Assembly: GCA_001466705.2 (NCBI GenBank)
Contig: LATX02000180.1
Location: 1 to 64,000 of the forward strand
Source: Moniliophthora roreri
Taxonomy: Eukaryota; Basidiomycota; Agaricomycetes; Agaricales; Marasmiaceae
Direction: 5' to 3'
Length of the DNA: 64,000 nucleotides
Below, piece by piece: positions 23,041-34,594 of this stretch. Made by a program: the position numbers and the translations under genes. The notes under the pieces were generated by a model. The model saw only the letters and a program-made list of their open reading frames with translations. It had not been told where the DNA came from and ran no database searches. Position 1 is the stretch's first letter; each line of letters begins with the position of its first letter.

Positions 23041-23423
23041 GTGAAGAAGGGAATGCGATTCTTGGTACGGGCAGGCATGTTGTATTTGGCTACACATGTA
23101 TTCATAACATGACCTGCAAGTAGGACGTATAGCTCTACTTACCCGCTCAGTAAAAGTAAACATAACACGCCTCGGAAAGACCACGCATGCGGAGTGTAAT
23201 GGGAGAGGAACGCGGGAAGTATACAACAGCTGCCGCGGTGCTCTCCATAACTTGCCTGGTCAAATTTGAGAAGACGATCGGCCAGCACGCTTAGTAAGGA
23301 CAAGCGCGATTCGCTATCGCGCGTGCTGAACGTCATAGCTGCCAGCGTGGGACTGAAATCTGAAAGACAGAACTCGTGACTCGCCTATTGGACGAGTCCA
23401 ACACAGTAACGAATCCTATCCTA
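23041..23423. other. Intergenic, convergent 3' ends
   Basis: Space between the plus-strand F-box gene and the minus-strand NLR fragment. No supported feature was seen. Confidence 0.4.
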
Positions 23424-24987
23424 TTAATGGGCATCACTGCGCCATTCTAGGAAATCATCGTCTGGTTCAAACACGATGGCTCTTCGACGAATAGAACCAC
23501 TCGTATGTCGTGTGTCGCGTCTTTGGCTGGACTGGGGTCGTTTCGTTGCCTGATGCGAGGTAATTCTCTCGCTAGCAACCGAATCGCTGGACCTAGGCAA
23601 CATGGGAACCTGATCTTGAGCGAAATGATGTGACCCGGCCGCAAGTTGAACGCCAGTGCTAGGTGCAGATTCAATTCCTTCACCTGGTAAGGAGGCGTTA
23701 ACAAGCACATATTCCAGCCCATCCTCAATTGAGGTGTCGCCGCGGAGTTTCGCTTCGAGAAGCTTTCGGTCTTTTGTAATCGACCTCTTCAAGTGATGGA
23801 GTTGCCACAGCTGGTTAGAATCGAGTTAGCTTGACATTACAGTATAAACGGCAGTCCCCTTACCTTGACCAAGTTGCATCCGGCATTCCATGCCGCATTC
23901 TCGAATACTTCCACCAGCTCTTGCTGAAGTAAAGGGTAATCGAGGAACAGAAATCTCTCAAACCACGCGATTGAGCTCTCCTGGCTAGCTTGGATAATCA
24001 CCCAACTTGACGTGAGCGGGGGCACAAGCTTGCTATCTGCGGGAGCTATCAATGGCACAGGTCTTTTCAAGAGTGTGGCCCACATCTGATCTCTTCCCAG
24101 TGGGCGAAGCAGCATCCAAAGAATAGATTTTTTCCTGTGGTAATGTGAAGGCACGAAGCATAGCCGCAGGAGCAACATAAAATATAGCCAGCAAGCCAAT
24201 GTTTCCGGCTTGAGATCAACGGTGTTGAAGCCAATTGTGCATCGACGAAGAAATGATTCCGACCTTCGAACAAAATTCCAAGGTACTTTAGGTCTAATAG
24301 TCTGAAATGACACTCTTAAGCTTGAATGTAGGATATAGGCGAGCAACTGACCTTGACAAAAGAGACCGCTGTCCGGAACTGTTCCACCTTTCGATCCAAA
24401 TCATAGGCAATAGTTGAAAATGGCTGGGAATTTTTATGCCAATGATCAGGTTCCCAGTCTGATACACGAGCCTCGGACCACGATAGGAGACAATGATTGA
24501 ATACCATGGCAAAATATGAATATGGATCAAAATCTTCCAATGCTGCAATAAGATCAGGGCTCGGAGAGTCCGATTGCCAGCAGTAGACAGCCCAGCGAGT
24601 GCTTGCAAAAGCTCTAAGCTTGTCTTCCGTGGACTGGGCCCTGAATGTCGAGCAAACGTGATCTCTCCAGGAAGTCAGAGCCGTGTCTATTGAAGTCTGA
24701 TGAATGGGATACAGAAACTTCGTAACAGACAAAGAGCGAAGCAGAAGCCGTGCCACGAGATCACTGTACTCTGCCAATGAATGTCGACGAACATGATAAT
24801 GAAGTGATCGACGAGTGTCAAGCAGGAACTCGGTGAAGGATGCATGTGGTATGGCTATCTGGTCATCCTCCTCATCCGGTATATGTAAAACCGAGTGTAG
24901 CCGGAAGAGAAGCATTCCCACCTCACCCTGCTTGAATTCGAGTAAACGCTCGATGACCCAAGAGGATCGCCAATGAAGTTTCCACAT
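23424..24987 (-). pseudogene. NLR C-terminal half without a NACHT domain
   Basis: Three exons remain in frame (24,987-24,352; 24,301-23,864; 23,810-23,424). The first aligns with the complete NLR at 15-17.6 kb from its WRS segment onward, including EVGMLLFRLHSVL versus EVETLLSRLHSVI and HASFTEFLLD versus HVSFTEFLLD. The matching LIAALEDFDPYSYFA versus LIAELNRFDPYPVAA confirms it. Walker A, Walker B and everything upstream are absent: homology stops just before an ATG at 24,987, and only about 60 bases away an F-box gene starts in the opposite direction. The retained part is open for about 487 codons with clean splice sites. It is either a recent truncation or a shortened gene that still makes a C-terminal protein. 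Confidence 0.75.
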
Positions 24988-25044
24988 GTTGGATTCATCT
25001 CAAATCATAGCGGATCCCATTTCTGTAGTAGCCTCAGTATATTT

Positions 25045-26617
25045 ATGAGGATGAGTGATGATAACGCAGCGTTCGCTGCCAGTCTCACCTCAGCACGCAC
25101 ATCGAATATGAAGGGACTATTTCGCAGCACGATATCGTCGAACGAAAGGAAGACAATTTCGCAGTGGCTGCTGGACGCGGAGAAGGACCTGATTGCATAC
25201 CAGAAGGAGATAGGCAGACTCAGGGCCCGTATATTGGCATTGGAAAACAAACGGGATCAGTTGAATGGATGGAGAGAGAGATATCGTGTCTTGCTATCAC
25301 CGATTCACAGGATGCCACCAGAGCTTTTGGTGCGGACCTTCGCATTTTGTTGCAAGGAGAATGTACTGGAACTGTCGATGATGCCCCCGGCTGTAATTTT
25401 GACCCAGGTGTCCGGTCGCTGGCGTGATGTCGCCCTCACTACTCCGTCATTGTGGGCTTCGGTCTTCGTCAACTTCAGAGACTGGTCCGGTAACCATCAG
25501 AAATTGGAATCGGTGGCGAAGGCCTTTATGGAACGCTCACAGACAGCTTCGTTGAAGATGACGCTGGATCACTGTCATGGTTCCGGCTATTGATATCCTG
25601 GCGCAAAATTCCACTCGATGGTCGGATTTCCTCTGGCGCATCTCAGCTAGAACAATCCATCATCCGGCTTTCCATGCAATTCGAGGAAAACTCCCTCGAC
25701 TCAAGAATTTGGAAGTGTTCTCTTGTCCGTCGAATGGGGATATCGACCAAGAGGCCCAGTCCGCCACCGGTCTAGATATCTTTGCGGAATGTCCTTCACT
25801 TTCCTCTGTGCAATTTTCACCCGATCTCACCGGTGGAATTCAGTTTCCATCAGCGCAGATACGTTCTTTAGGTCTGCGAGTGTCATACACGACGAAAGCG
25901 CTGAGGATCTTATCTGGTTTCCCGAATATCGCAAGTTTGGAATTGTTCCGCGTTGGTGGTGGGAAGGCGTGCCAAAATCACTTCATTTCTGATTTAAAGC
26001 GCCTATCGATCAAAGCTACCGACCAGAACGATGTTTCTTCCATTTTGAACCACACAACACTACAATCCTTGTCGGTGCTCCAGATATCCGGCGTCACCGA
26101 GGCGTCAGCTGTTGGGTGGGAGAAATGGGATAGTGTACCTATCAAGGATTTCTTGCTTCGATCTTCGTGCCGTGTCACCACTCTCCATCTCTGCTACCTA
26201 CCCATTACAAGCGAACAAACCATATCTCTCCTTCCTTCACTTCGTGAACTTCATGTGAAGGAGCGCAAAGTGAACAATAGCTGTAACAAGATCGTAACAG
26301 GATATCTCCTTGAAAGCCTCCAGATCAGCTTTTGCCACTTTGCAGGCGACCTCAGGGCTCTCATACCCAGGCTGACAGACCTTCTACTAGCCGTCTACCC
26401 AGATGATTTGAATACGGATGCACTCATGAGAGTGGTTACAAGTCGTTGGCTTCCAGATGCTGACGATGCAGCAGAAGCAGGAATCGATTGTCTGCGTTCA
26501 ATTGTCATCATACTTAGGGGAGAGAAACTTGAAGCCGGTGAAAATTGCAAGTTGAGCCCTTTGCTTGACTTCAGGGATGCAGGATTGCGGGTCAATATTG
26601 AATCGAGTTCTTCATGA
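25045..26617 (+). pseudogene. F-box paralogue broken by a frameshift
   Basis: The first frame (start about 25,045) gives MKGLFRSTISSNERK, the coiled coil, the F-box MPPELLVRTFAFCCKENV and SGRWRDVALTTPSLW, and stops at about 25,593. The rest of the family pattern resumes in another frame from 25,577 (MVPAIDILAQNSTRW) to FRDAGLRVNIESSSS at 26,617. Against the 31.9-kb paralogue about eight codons are missing at the junction, so a small deletion shifted the frame. No splice sites were found that would repair it. It is recently dead, or an assembly error. Confidence 0.75.
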
Positions 26618-26948
26618 ACAACACCTGACGATCCTGACCTATCCCGTAGCACAGAAAATCTGTAGGACATATGTATACGCCTGTGTATTATGTAGGAAGC
26701 GAAATACGTTTTTGCCCCGAGTTACGTTTCTCAACCTTCTTTACTCTGGTTGATCTCTGTTTAGATGTTGGAAATGTAGCTTGGGGTAAAAATGTATCAT
26801 GCATGTAGTAATCGCGAGCAAAGGCTCGCAACTGTTCACGAAAAGATAAGTAGTGCTGACGGCAGGCACTGCTCGACCCCACAAAGGTCCGGCCCGCCAC
26901 CAGCTCAAAACTATCACATGAATTCGCACCCCTTGTCCTCCTGCGTCC
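26618..26948. other. Upstream region of the ABC transporter gene
   Basis: No gene seen; holds the 5' region of the plus-strand ABCD gene. Confidence 0.4.
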
Positions 26949-29900
26949 ATGTCGAGCGCAGTGTTCTCCAAACCTCTGCGGCCAGATCAATTGTTTTCTC
27001 TTGTCAGACGGCATAAATCCACATCACAGGTCGTCTTTGTTGTCCTACTCATCCTTCGGTCACGGCTGGTTCCGTCATTGAGCTTCAAGCACAGGAAGGA
27101 TGATGAGAAGAAGGGATTGACAGCCCATGAATTGGGCGTGGTTTTACAGACACTGTACACGGAAGATGAGGAGAAGAAAGGAAGGAAGGAAATTTTGGTG
27201 CCGTATAACAACCGGCTTACACGCGTTCCATATGATCCAACACCGCAGGAGTTTATCGATATTAATCAGGAGGCCTTTCTTCAGCAGCCTTCGCAAGACG
27301 CTGAACCCACAGAGAAGGCCCAAAAGAAGAAACATTTATTTGACCCTGTATTCCTCCGAACACTCCGACTCCTCCTATTCCGGATTGTTTTCCCGCTACC
27401 CAATAAACCCTCCTTATTCAGTACACTCACCTCCCCGGTGACGCTTACCGTCTCGGCATATACTACGTTCCTTATTTTGCGGACCTATCTCTCGCTGCTG
27501 GTAGCAAAACTCGATGGAATCATTGTTCGGGACCTGGTCAGAGCCGATGGGAGAGGGTTTGCTAAAGGATTGGCATTATGGTATATCCTTGCAGTGCCGA
27601 GCATCCTCGTCAACGTCATGATACGGCATATGCAGGGTGTGCTGAGTGAGGAAGTGAGAGGAAGGCTGACAAGATTTATCACGGATTTGTACCTGGGTGT
27701 ACCAGGTGCAAAGGAGAGAGCTTTACGGTGTGTTCTATCTCATGATCCGGTGCGAGCTAGGCTGAGTTTGAAGCAGTTACTACAAGATCCAGCAGTCGTC
27801 GTCGTCCGTCGCAACCGAAGGTGTCGATCAATACATAACGAGTGATATCGAGGCGTTCAGTGAAGGCTTAAGCGGGTTATAGTGCGTTCTTCTCTATTAC
27901 CCCCTAGAAGTACGACTTATGGTTGCTTGTACGCACAGTGGCAATCTTCTCAAACCCTCGCTGGATCTCTTACTATTCACATCCCAATTATCGAGGAGTC
28001 TGGGCATCCGAGGGACAGTTATGCTCTTTGGGACATATTGGGCGACTGTGGGTCTTCCTATGCCTCACATCGTATACAAGTGAACTCATACGTCATTTTC
28101 ACACGCAGGTGCACACTCTCCGAGCACTATCTCCAGCATTTGGCCGTCTAAGTGCCGTTGAAGCTCGTTTGGAAGGCGAATACCGAGCCGGTATGGGCAG
28201 ACTGGGAAGGGGTAGTGAGGAAGTCGCGTGAGTGCCTCTGCTGATTCTCCGTGTCGCTAATCTGACATGGTACTCGTAGATTCTACGACGGTGGTGCACG
28301 CGAACGAGATATCTTAACGCGAGCGTATATGAGATTAATCAAGCATGTCAATAGTATATACAAGGCGCGCTTCTTCCTTCATCTCCTGTCTCCGAGCATA
28401 ACACATTCAACAGATACGGATAGCCTATGAATGGACAGAAGACTACGTGATCAAGTATTTGTGGTCGGCTGCTGGATATGGCCTCATCGCCGTACCGCTT
28501 CTGTTTACCCGCGCTCTAGGTATTTCTCCTGCTTTCACTACCAGAGACGGCACCTCATACGCGTCCCGGTAGGAGTGGGAACGAAAGGTGCTATTGCCAC
28601 AGGTGCTGTGGCGGCTGCCGGTGCTGTTGCTTCGTCGACCTCCGGTAAGCATCTCCCATCGTGGTCCCAAGTGAATGGGCTGAAATATGTATGACAGACA
28701 CGAACGGAAGAATTGCTTCTAGAACCCAGACCTACATCTCGAATAGGCGGCTTTTATTGAGCTTGGCCGATGCGGGAGGAAGGTTGATGTATGCCTACAA
28801 GGTACCTGTTCCGCATCTATCTCCATTTCTTTCTGCACGGCACTACTAAGACTTCGTGGGTCGACAGGATATACTCGAAATGCAAGGTGTTGTTGGCCGT
28901 CTCGGCGGTGTCATTGGAGAGCTGTATGCCTGTGTGTTACCACCGTCAAATACGGATACACCGGAGGTGACGGTCACGCCTCCTTCGGCCGAGTCAAGTC
29001 ATATTATCAACGCTACTCCTTCTGAAGAGAAAGAGGAGCCTGAGGAGGAGAAGGAGGATGACGATGACGAAAGCATCGTACTTCGACATGTGGACATCAC
29101 TATCCCGGGTACCTCGACAGTACTGGTCAAGGATCTTAGTCTGAAGTTGAGGAGAGGCGAACACCTCATGATCACAGGTTCCAATGGAGTAGGAAAGACG
29201 TCCGTCTGTAGGGTCCTGGGCGGATTATGGGAAGCGGAAGGTAAGATAATTCCTTATGCTTCGACTTACCCTAAGGAATATGCAAATAGGCAATGGTGTA
29301 GTCAAGACACCAGAAGGAAACAAAGTTATGTTTATACCCCAACGGACATACCATCCTCAAGGAACGTTGTTGGACCAAGTGATTTATCCATATACCTACC
29401 AAGAATTTTTGGGGAGATGGAGGGAAAGACGTGCAGCAGGTAGCATCTTTTCTACATGATCGTACCCAGTGCTGATAATAAGGTCACACAGGAGAGACTA
29501 CCGACGCAGATCCACTAGCAGAGATTGAAGAGATATTGCATGCAGTGTATCTTGGCTACCTACCGGAGCGGGAAGGAGGTTGGTTAACAAGAAAGGAATG
29601 GAGAGATGTGTTGAGTGGAGGGGAAAAGCAGCGGGTGCGTTTAAATGTCGTAATATCTGTTTGCACCAAACTCAGGTACGCTTAGATATCCCTCGCTCGT
29701 GTGCTTTACCACCGTCCACTCTTTGCGGTCTTGGACGAAGCAACGAGTGCAGTGAGCAGTGATGTCGAGGGAAGATTGTATGAAACGATCAAGGGGTGGG
29801 GAAAGGGCATAGGTGTCGTGAGCGTCAGTCTTAGGCCATCACTGCAGAAGTACCATACGCATCAGTTGACGATACATGGAGATGGCAGTGGGGGATGGGA

Positions 29901-30107
29901 ATTTACTCAGTCAGTTGACACTCAGATATCAAAGGTAAGTTCTTTATATTCATACGCGCTCGAAAGATAGCTGCTGATCTCGACGCGACATAGAACAATC
30001 AAGCAGAGATTGAGGAGCTTGAGGCGCGATTGCTCGAAGTGGAAGAATGGGAGCGAAGAGTGGAAGAGTTGGATGCAATGTTACGGATTCATGAAGTTGA
30101 GACTTGA
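26949..30107 (+). CDS. Peroxisomal ABCD-family half-transporter (Pxa1/Pxa2-like)
   Basis: A multi-exon gene. Exons fixed by phase include 26,949-27,727, 27,777-27,881, 27,939-28,071, 28,109-28,227, 28,280-28,364 and 28,414-28,519; small exons near 28,520-28,690 remain unresolved. The membrane part carries the ABCD pattern [14 protein letters not shown], then [15 protein letters not shown], then the EAA-like [20 protein letters not shown]. The ATPase has Walker [10 protein letters not shown]-loop IPQRTY, signature LSGGEKQRV and Walker [12 protein letters not shown]. The end is GGWEFTQ. Such half-transporters pair in the peroxisome membrane and import very-long-chain acyl-CoA for beta-oxidation. 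The switch position reads SVSLRPSL where the family has a His (SxxHRPSL). One intron (28,365-28,413) starts with GC. Confidence 0.9.
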
Positions 30108-30338
30108 ATTTATATAGCATAGACGTCATGTAAGTCATCTGTACTAGACTGTAGCACGAGTAGGAATGTATCTCTTAGCCTCGTTAATCAACCTTAATGA
30201 CATGAAAATGCTACTGTGCTGGGTTCCCTACCGATACAAGAGGCACCACTCGTTCAAGGCAAAGTTAGGGCGTAGCGTAATCCATCCATAATTCAACGAG
30301 ATATCTGTTTAGCACCTGGTAGGATGTACAGGTAGTTG

Positions 30339-31955
30339 CTAACTAATTTTGGAATGCGATATATTGACTCGCAGCCCCGCACCTCTGAAATCGAGTAAAG
30401 AAGCCAGTGTATGCGTCAAGTCGCTCTCCGCTAAAAGGGTGATTGACAAGGAACGCAGACAATCAACACCTATCTCTGCCGCATACGGAGGATCAGGAAG
30501 CCACCTGCTGGTAACGGCCTTCAGCAGAGCATCTGTATCCAAGTCACCGCCATGGACAGCCAGTTTCAGTTCTGAGAGTCTCGGGCAGATTGAACCTGAA
30601 GAACTTCCATGGTCAATCCAGAGACCCCCGAGGAATGCTGGTGTGACAATCTTGTTGCCGGTGTTACCCGTTTTGTATTCTTCAATGTGGAGATCATGGA
30701 GAAGCGGCATGAAGCGGAGGAGGGATATAGTCTGGTCGCCCGTAATGGGTATCCAACTGAGGCGAAGGGAGGTGACGATACACGACGAGCGGACGAAAAA
30801 GTCTTTTATAGCGGTTCCGTCCCATTCTGTCCATCTGTCGTCTGTGGCAGCGAAGGCACCACTGATGTCTAGAGAAGACAGGTAGCGAAGAGTCGAGTAC
30901 TGGAATATCGACGAAACGTCGTGTTGCTCTTCGGCTATTATAGAAAGATGTTTGATGTCGCATAGTATATGGGTGGCAGGCTCGGCACCACCGCCTATAC
31001 GATCCAAGTCTAGTCGTTCGACGTGCGGGAAATATGACACGAGTTGAAATGCGGTGGCGGAAAAGGCGACATCAAGTGCGAGAGACTTGATTTGGCGCCA
31101 AGGTAAGGAAATGCTGTCGGCTATTTGAGGCGAAAATTGGAGGGTATGAAGGGAAGGGCAGATGTTGAATACATCCAAACCGCGAAGAGGCACAGACTCC
31201 GCTGCCTCCTTGTAAGGACGTGTAACCAAGCTCAGTTGCTTGAGATTGGCAAGTCGCCCTTGTATCGCCGTGATAGTCGGCTTTTCTAACACCTGAAATA
31301 CTGGTGGTACGACCGCGAGAGTGACTTCGCGCCAACGACTGGAGTTTTGGGCGAAGATGTCCAAGGCGGGTATTATTGGGGACAAGTCGTAGTCAAGCGG
31401 TATGCCCCCAAAGTCCAGTGTCAGACGAAGCGCGCATGCTTTCGACCGTTCCATGAATAATTTCGTCATCTGCGCCAATAGTTTTTGGTCTTTCGTCCAT
31501 CTACAGAACCTGACCGTCACAGAGGCCCAAAGTTCTGGGGTCGACAGAACCAGATCGCGCCAACGTCCGCACACCATTGCCAGACGTACAGCACGTGGTG
31601 GGTGAGCTTTTTCTAGCACGTTATCCTCGCAGTAAGAAGAGAAAACTTTGAGCAGAATCTCTGGCGGCAAGCGATGAATGGGTGATAGTAAAGTTCTGTA
31701 CTTCTCCATCCATCTCTTCAAGCCATCTCTTTTGTTCTCTAAGGTCAGTATGACCGTCTTCAGTCGACTAATCTCTGCATGCTGGGCCTTTAGATCTTCT
31801 TCTGCATCAAGTAGCCACTGAATTATCATCTGCCTCTCCTTGGGTGATATGGTGTGACGAAAAAGCCCTTGCATTGTCGAAGAGCGACTGGCTGAGAGCG
31901 ACTTGAATGGGGGTTCGCGTTTGGTAGAATCTGGACTCATGACGAAGTGCGGCAA
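30339..31955 (-). CDS. Coiled-coil F-box protein, intact
   Basis: One open frame of 538 residues; a second Met five codons in is also possible. The layout is MQGLFRHTISPKERQ, coiled coil EISRLKTVILTLENKRDGLK, F-box HRLPPEILLKVFSSYCEDN, then VCGRWRDLVLSTPELW and LRR-like repeats. The last residues are FRGAGLRVNISHSKIS, the family tail. It is the closest comparison for the broken copy at 25.0 kb. Role as for other F-box members: presumed Skp1-bound adaptor with unknown substrates. Confidence 0.85.
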   Translation of the reverse strand: MPHFVMSPDSTKREPPFKSLSASRSSTMQGLFRHTISPKERQMIIQWLLDAEEDLKAQHAEISRLKTVILTLENKRDGLKRWMEKYRTLLSPIHRLPPEILLKVFSSYCEDNVLEKAHPPRAVRLAMVCGRWRDLVLSTPELWASVTVRFCRWTKDQKLLAQMTKLFMERSKACALRLTLDFGGIPLDYDLSPIIPALDIFAQNSSRWREVTLAVVPPVFQVLEKPTITAIQGRLANLKQLSLVTRPYKEAAESVPLRGLDVFNICPSLHTLQFSPQIADSISLPWRQIKSLALDVAFSATAFQLVSYFPHVERLDLDRIGGGAEPATHILCDIKHLSIIAEEQHDVSSIFQYSTLRYLSSLDISGAFAATDDRWTEWDGTAIKDFFVRSSCIVTSLRLSWIPITGDQTISLLRFMPLLHDLHIEEYKTGNTGNKIVTPAFLGGLWIDHGSSSGSICPRLSELKLAVHGGDLDTDALLKAVTSRWLPDPPYAAEIGVDCLRSLSITLLAESDLTHTLASLLDFRGAGLRVNISHSKIS

Positions 31956-32669
31956 TAAACCTTGATGTCGGTAAATTTGTAAAGCTAGAGAAATGAGTGA
32001 CCACTCGCTTCGTAAATATGTTGTTTGGAACGCACTGGATAAAACGACTTATTTCGATTACTAGCTTCCCCGAGCCTATACGATCCTCGCAATCTTCAAT
32101 TCCCTGCGCGACGTTGTCTGCTTGCTTGACCACCTATTTTTATTCCACAAGATTGGGATTATTCGGCGAGGTGGGTTTGGTTCCAGAAGGTCTGAGAGTG
32201 GTGGTGGAACGAGAGGTCCAGAATTACCTGCGCCTACTACAACACGTGTTGAAACCCGTGTCAGTGGTGTCACCACCTCGCGATTTCGACTTGACGCCCA
32301 TCTGCACCCACCCCATTTTCTGTGGCAGGCTCGGGATCGGGTCTCTCGAGGATTTTTTTTTCCTCTTAAGAATCCTCCTAGGTTCGCATTCGTGAGAGAA
32401 CCGGGGTACGCGATAAACGCATGTGTACAACAAGGTTTGCATACGTTTATATTAGCAAAGGTTCTTCGCTTTAAAGTCGGTCACAAACCTTTTTCAACCA
32501 TATTGGGCCATTGTAAAAAAATGCACTGGATTTTATCATCTGTTCTAAGCAAACTGGATTTGACTTGAATCAAAATTAACAGGCCGACTAATTCAGGAAA
32601 GCTGCTCTTCTCATCCCAGCCATGCAATACTCTTCGACAACTCCCTCTCCCCTACCGAGATATCTCTGC
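31956..32669. other. Intergenic, no supported gene
   Basis: A plus-strand frame of 148 codons (32,122-32,568) has no motifs, biased composition and overlapping frames on the other strand. I do not regard it as a gene. Contains the promoter region of the minus-strand F-box gene. Confidence 0.4.
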
Positions 32670-33140
32670 ACTAGTCGGTCTCCGGCGATACAGGGGCTGT
32701 TTCTTGGTGCTGTATCCACGAAGAAAAGGCTTGAAATAGACCAATGCTTTCGGATGCGGAAAAGGAGTTGATCGTTGAAGCCAGGAAGCAATATCTAGGC
32801 TCAAAACTCTCGTCCTGACTTTAGAAAACCACAGTGAAGGTGAAGGGCTGGAGAACTTCATAGGGAAATATCGTTCGCTGCTATCGCCAGTACACCAAAT
32901 GCCTCCGAAGTTCTGCTTGATGTTTTGCGAGGAGAATGAATTGGTTGGGGATGCCTCTACACTAGCTATGGTCTTTAGACTTTGGCACAGACTCGTGCTC
33001 TCCACACCGAGTTTATGGCACTCTCAAAGGTTCCGCCACACTGTTGACGAGGTAATCCACATTAGACATTCTCCGTTACTCCAAAGCTCCCCCCCTCGAT
33101 TGCTCATCGTTATCGCCAGTACATTGCTACAATGCTAGGA
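32670..33140 (+). pseudogene. F-box relic, N-terminal part only
   Basis: Pieces in different frames spell the beginning of the F-box family. LFLGAVSTKKR matches the opening segment, DAEKELIVEARKQYL the coiled coil, and KYRSLLSPVHQMPP the F-box entry. FCEENELVGDA then LVLSTPSLWHS complete it. At least two frameshifts lie between them, and nothing after about 33,060 is recognisable. A dead fragment. Confidence 0.75.
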
Positions 33141-34594
33141 TGTGAGAGTTTATATTCCCGCATCCTGTACATACGTCGTGGCAGTCTTGATATAAGCGTT
33201 TGCCTTGGACGTGAGAAAGGTTACGTTACCTTTGTCCCACTCCTCACACCACCACACTCATCGTTGATAATCTACCGCATAACCGCAAATGACTCGATGG
33301 CCTGGAACCAAGAACGACGAACGAGCAGGATGAACAAGGCTATGGGCGGAAGGAAGCATGACGTGGCCCAAGGTGAGTTTTTCTTCCAACGCAGCAATCA
33401 AACTAACTCCTCAGTTCAACTTGGCGATTGATTTATGGTAGCCATCAGAGGGTGTCAAAGAAACCGCGAACCACATTGTCCCGCAACTTGCTATCTCCCT
33501 GATATCTCCCTTAAACACGGCAGACCGCGTCGTTATCCCCGTCCTGTTTACCTCAAGCCGAGAATCTTACTCTTGGATCAACGCCTCGGTAGGATATGCC
33601 GTCTCAACATTGAAATGACAAAATGGACGCTCGGAATCTGGATGGAGTTGAGGATGCATCCTCCGAAAATGTCGCGTTTGGAGAGTCAAGTTGGGTTCGA
33701 AAAAGAGCAAGTTCCGTTCCTTGGTTGACATTGGGGCAGCAGCAAAGCAGGAATTCAGCGCCGAATTTTCCGACTCGGGACAAATCTCAATAGGCTTTGC
33801 CTTGTCTGCCATTCCATTCCACACAACTCCCATGATCTCTATAGCACGGCAATTCACAAGGACAGTGACGGTATCCCGCTGTCTTTCAACGCTCAGGCAA
33901 ATTCTTTATGTGCGCTGGTTCGCAGCACTAGCTGTTGAGCATTTCCCCTTCCCGCCGCTATCCTTTTTGTGGAAATGTCCATCAGCGCTCGGTCTACCCA
34001 CATGGCTTGATATGTCGGCTTATCGCAGCTTGACTATGCCCTTACTCCTCTAGTCTTCGACTTGTTCATCTTCGTCATTGATTTTCCGGGAGGAACTTAC
34101 ATAGTTAGTCAAGGCACGACTTTGACGGCTTCACTCGAGTAGAGTTAACGCTCACGAACTTTTACTAGTCTACTTGGGCTGTTTTAACTGAAGCTATTCT
34201 CCCTTCTAGTGTTATTCAGCTTCTGTGAAACAATTCTGGTCTCACCTCGCACACTTGACTGTTTATCCGAATGATATAAATAGCGAGGAGCTTGATCTCG
34301 AAGGTGACTAGATGGCACGGCGAACATATCCCGCCCCGGCGTCTAATGTTGAAATTCAGCCTGAGGTTACAGAATGTCTTACAGGAGCTACTACCGTCAT
34401 AAATGCGGCGTACACGGCTTTTCCACATTATCTGTCTCCGCTCTAGGAGCACGCCTACTCATAGTCAGCTAGTCAAAACGGAATCTGATCTCCGAAAACG
34501 TTCGATCTCGTATAGCCTTCTGGGGAGTACCAAACAACATCTTGGGATATAAAAGCCCAGATATGTTGTCTCCTGAAAGCATTGTCTCGCAGCA
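33141..34594. other. Intergenic with a possible unnamed gene relic
   Basis: On the plus strand, 33,400-33,770 reads FNLAIDLW, stop, PSEGVKETANHIVPQLAIS, then VGYAVSTLK and VDIGAAAKQEFSAEFSDSG, with stops and shifts between them. The pieces look like one former protein that I cannot name. The final 500 bases are the upstream region of the chitin deacetylase gene. Confidence 0.35.
34546..34555 (+). promoter_or_regulatory. TATA-like box of the deacetylase gene
   Basis: gatataaaag lies 40 bases before the ATG at 34,595 and is followed by a pyrimidine-containing leader. The distance fits a short 5' UTR. Confidence 0.5.

Noticed and set aside
32122..32568. 148-codon plus-strand frame
   Set aside because: No motif, no plausible partner exons and overlapping frames on the other strand; judged chance.
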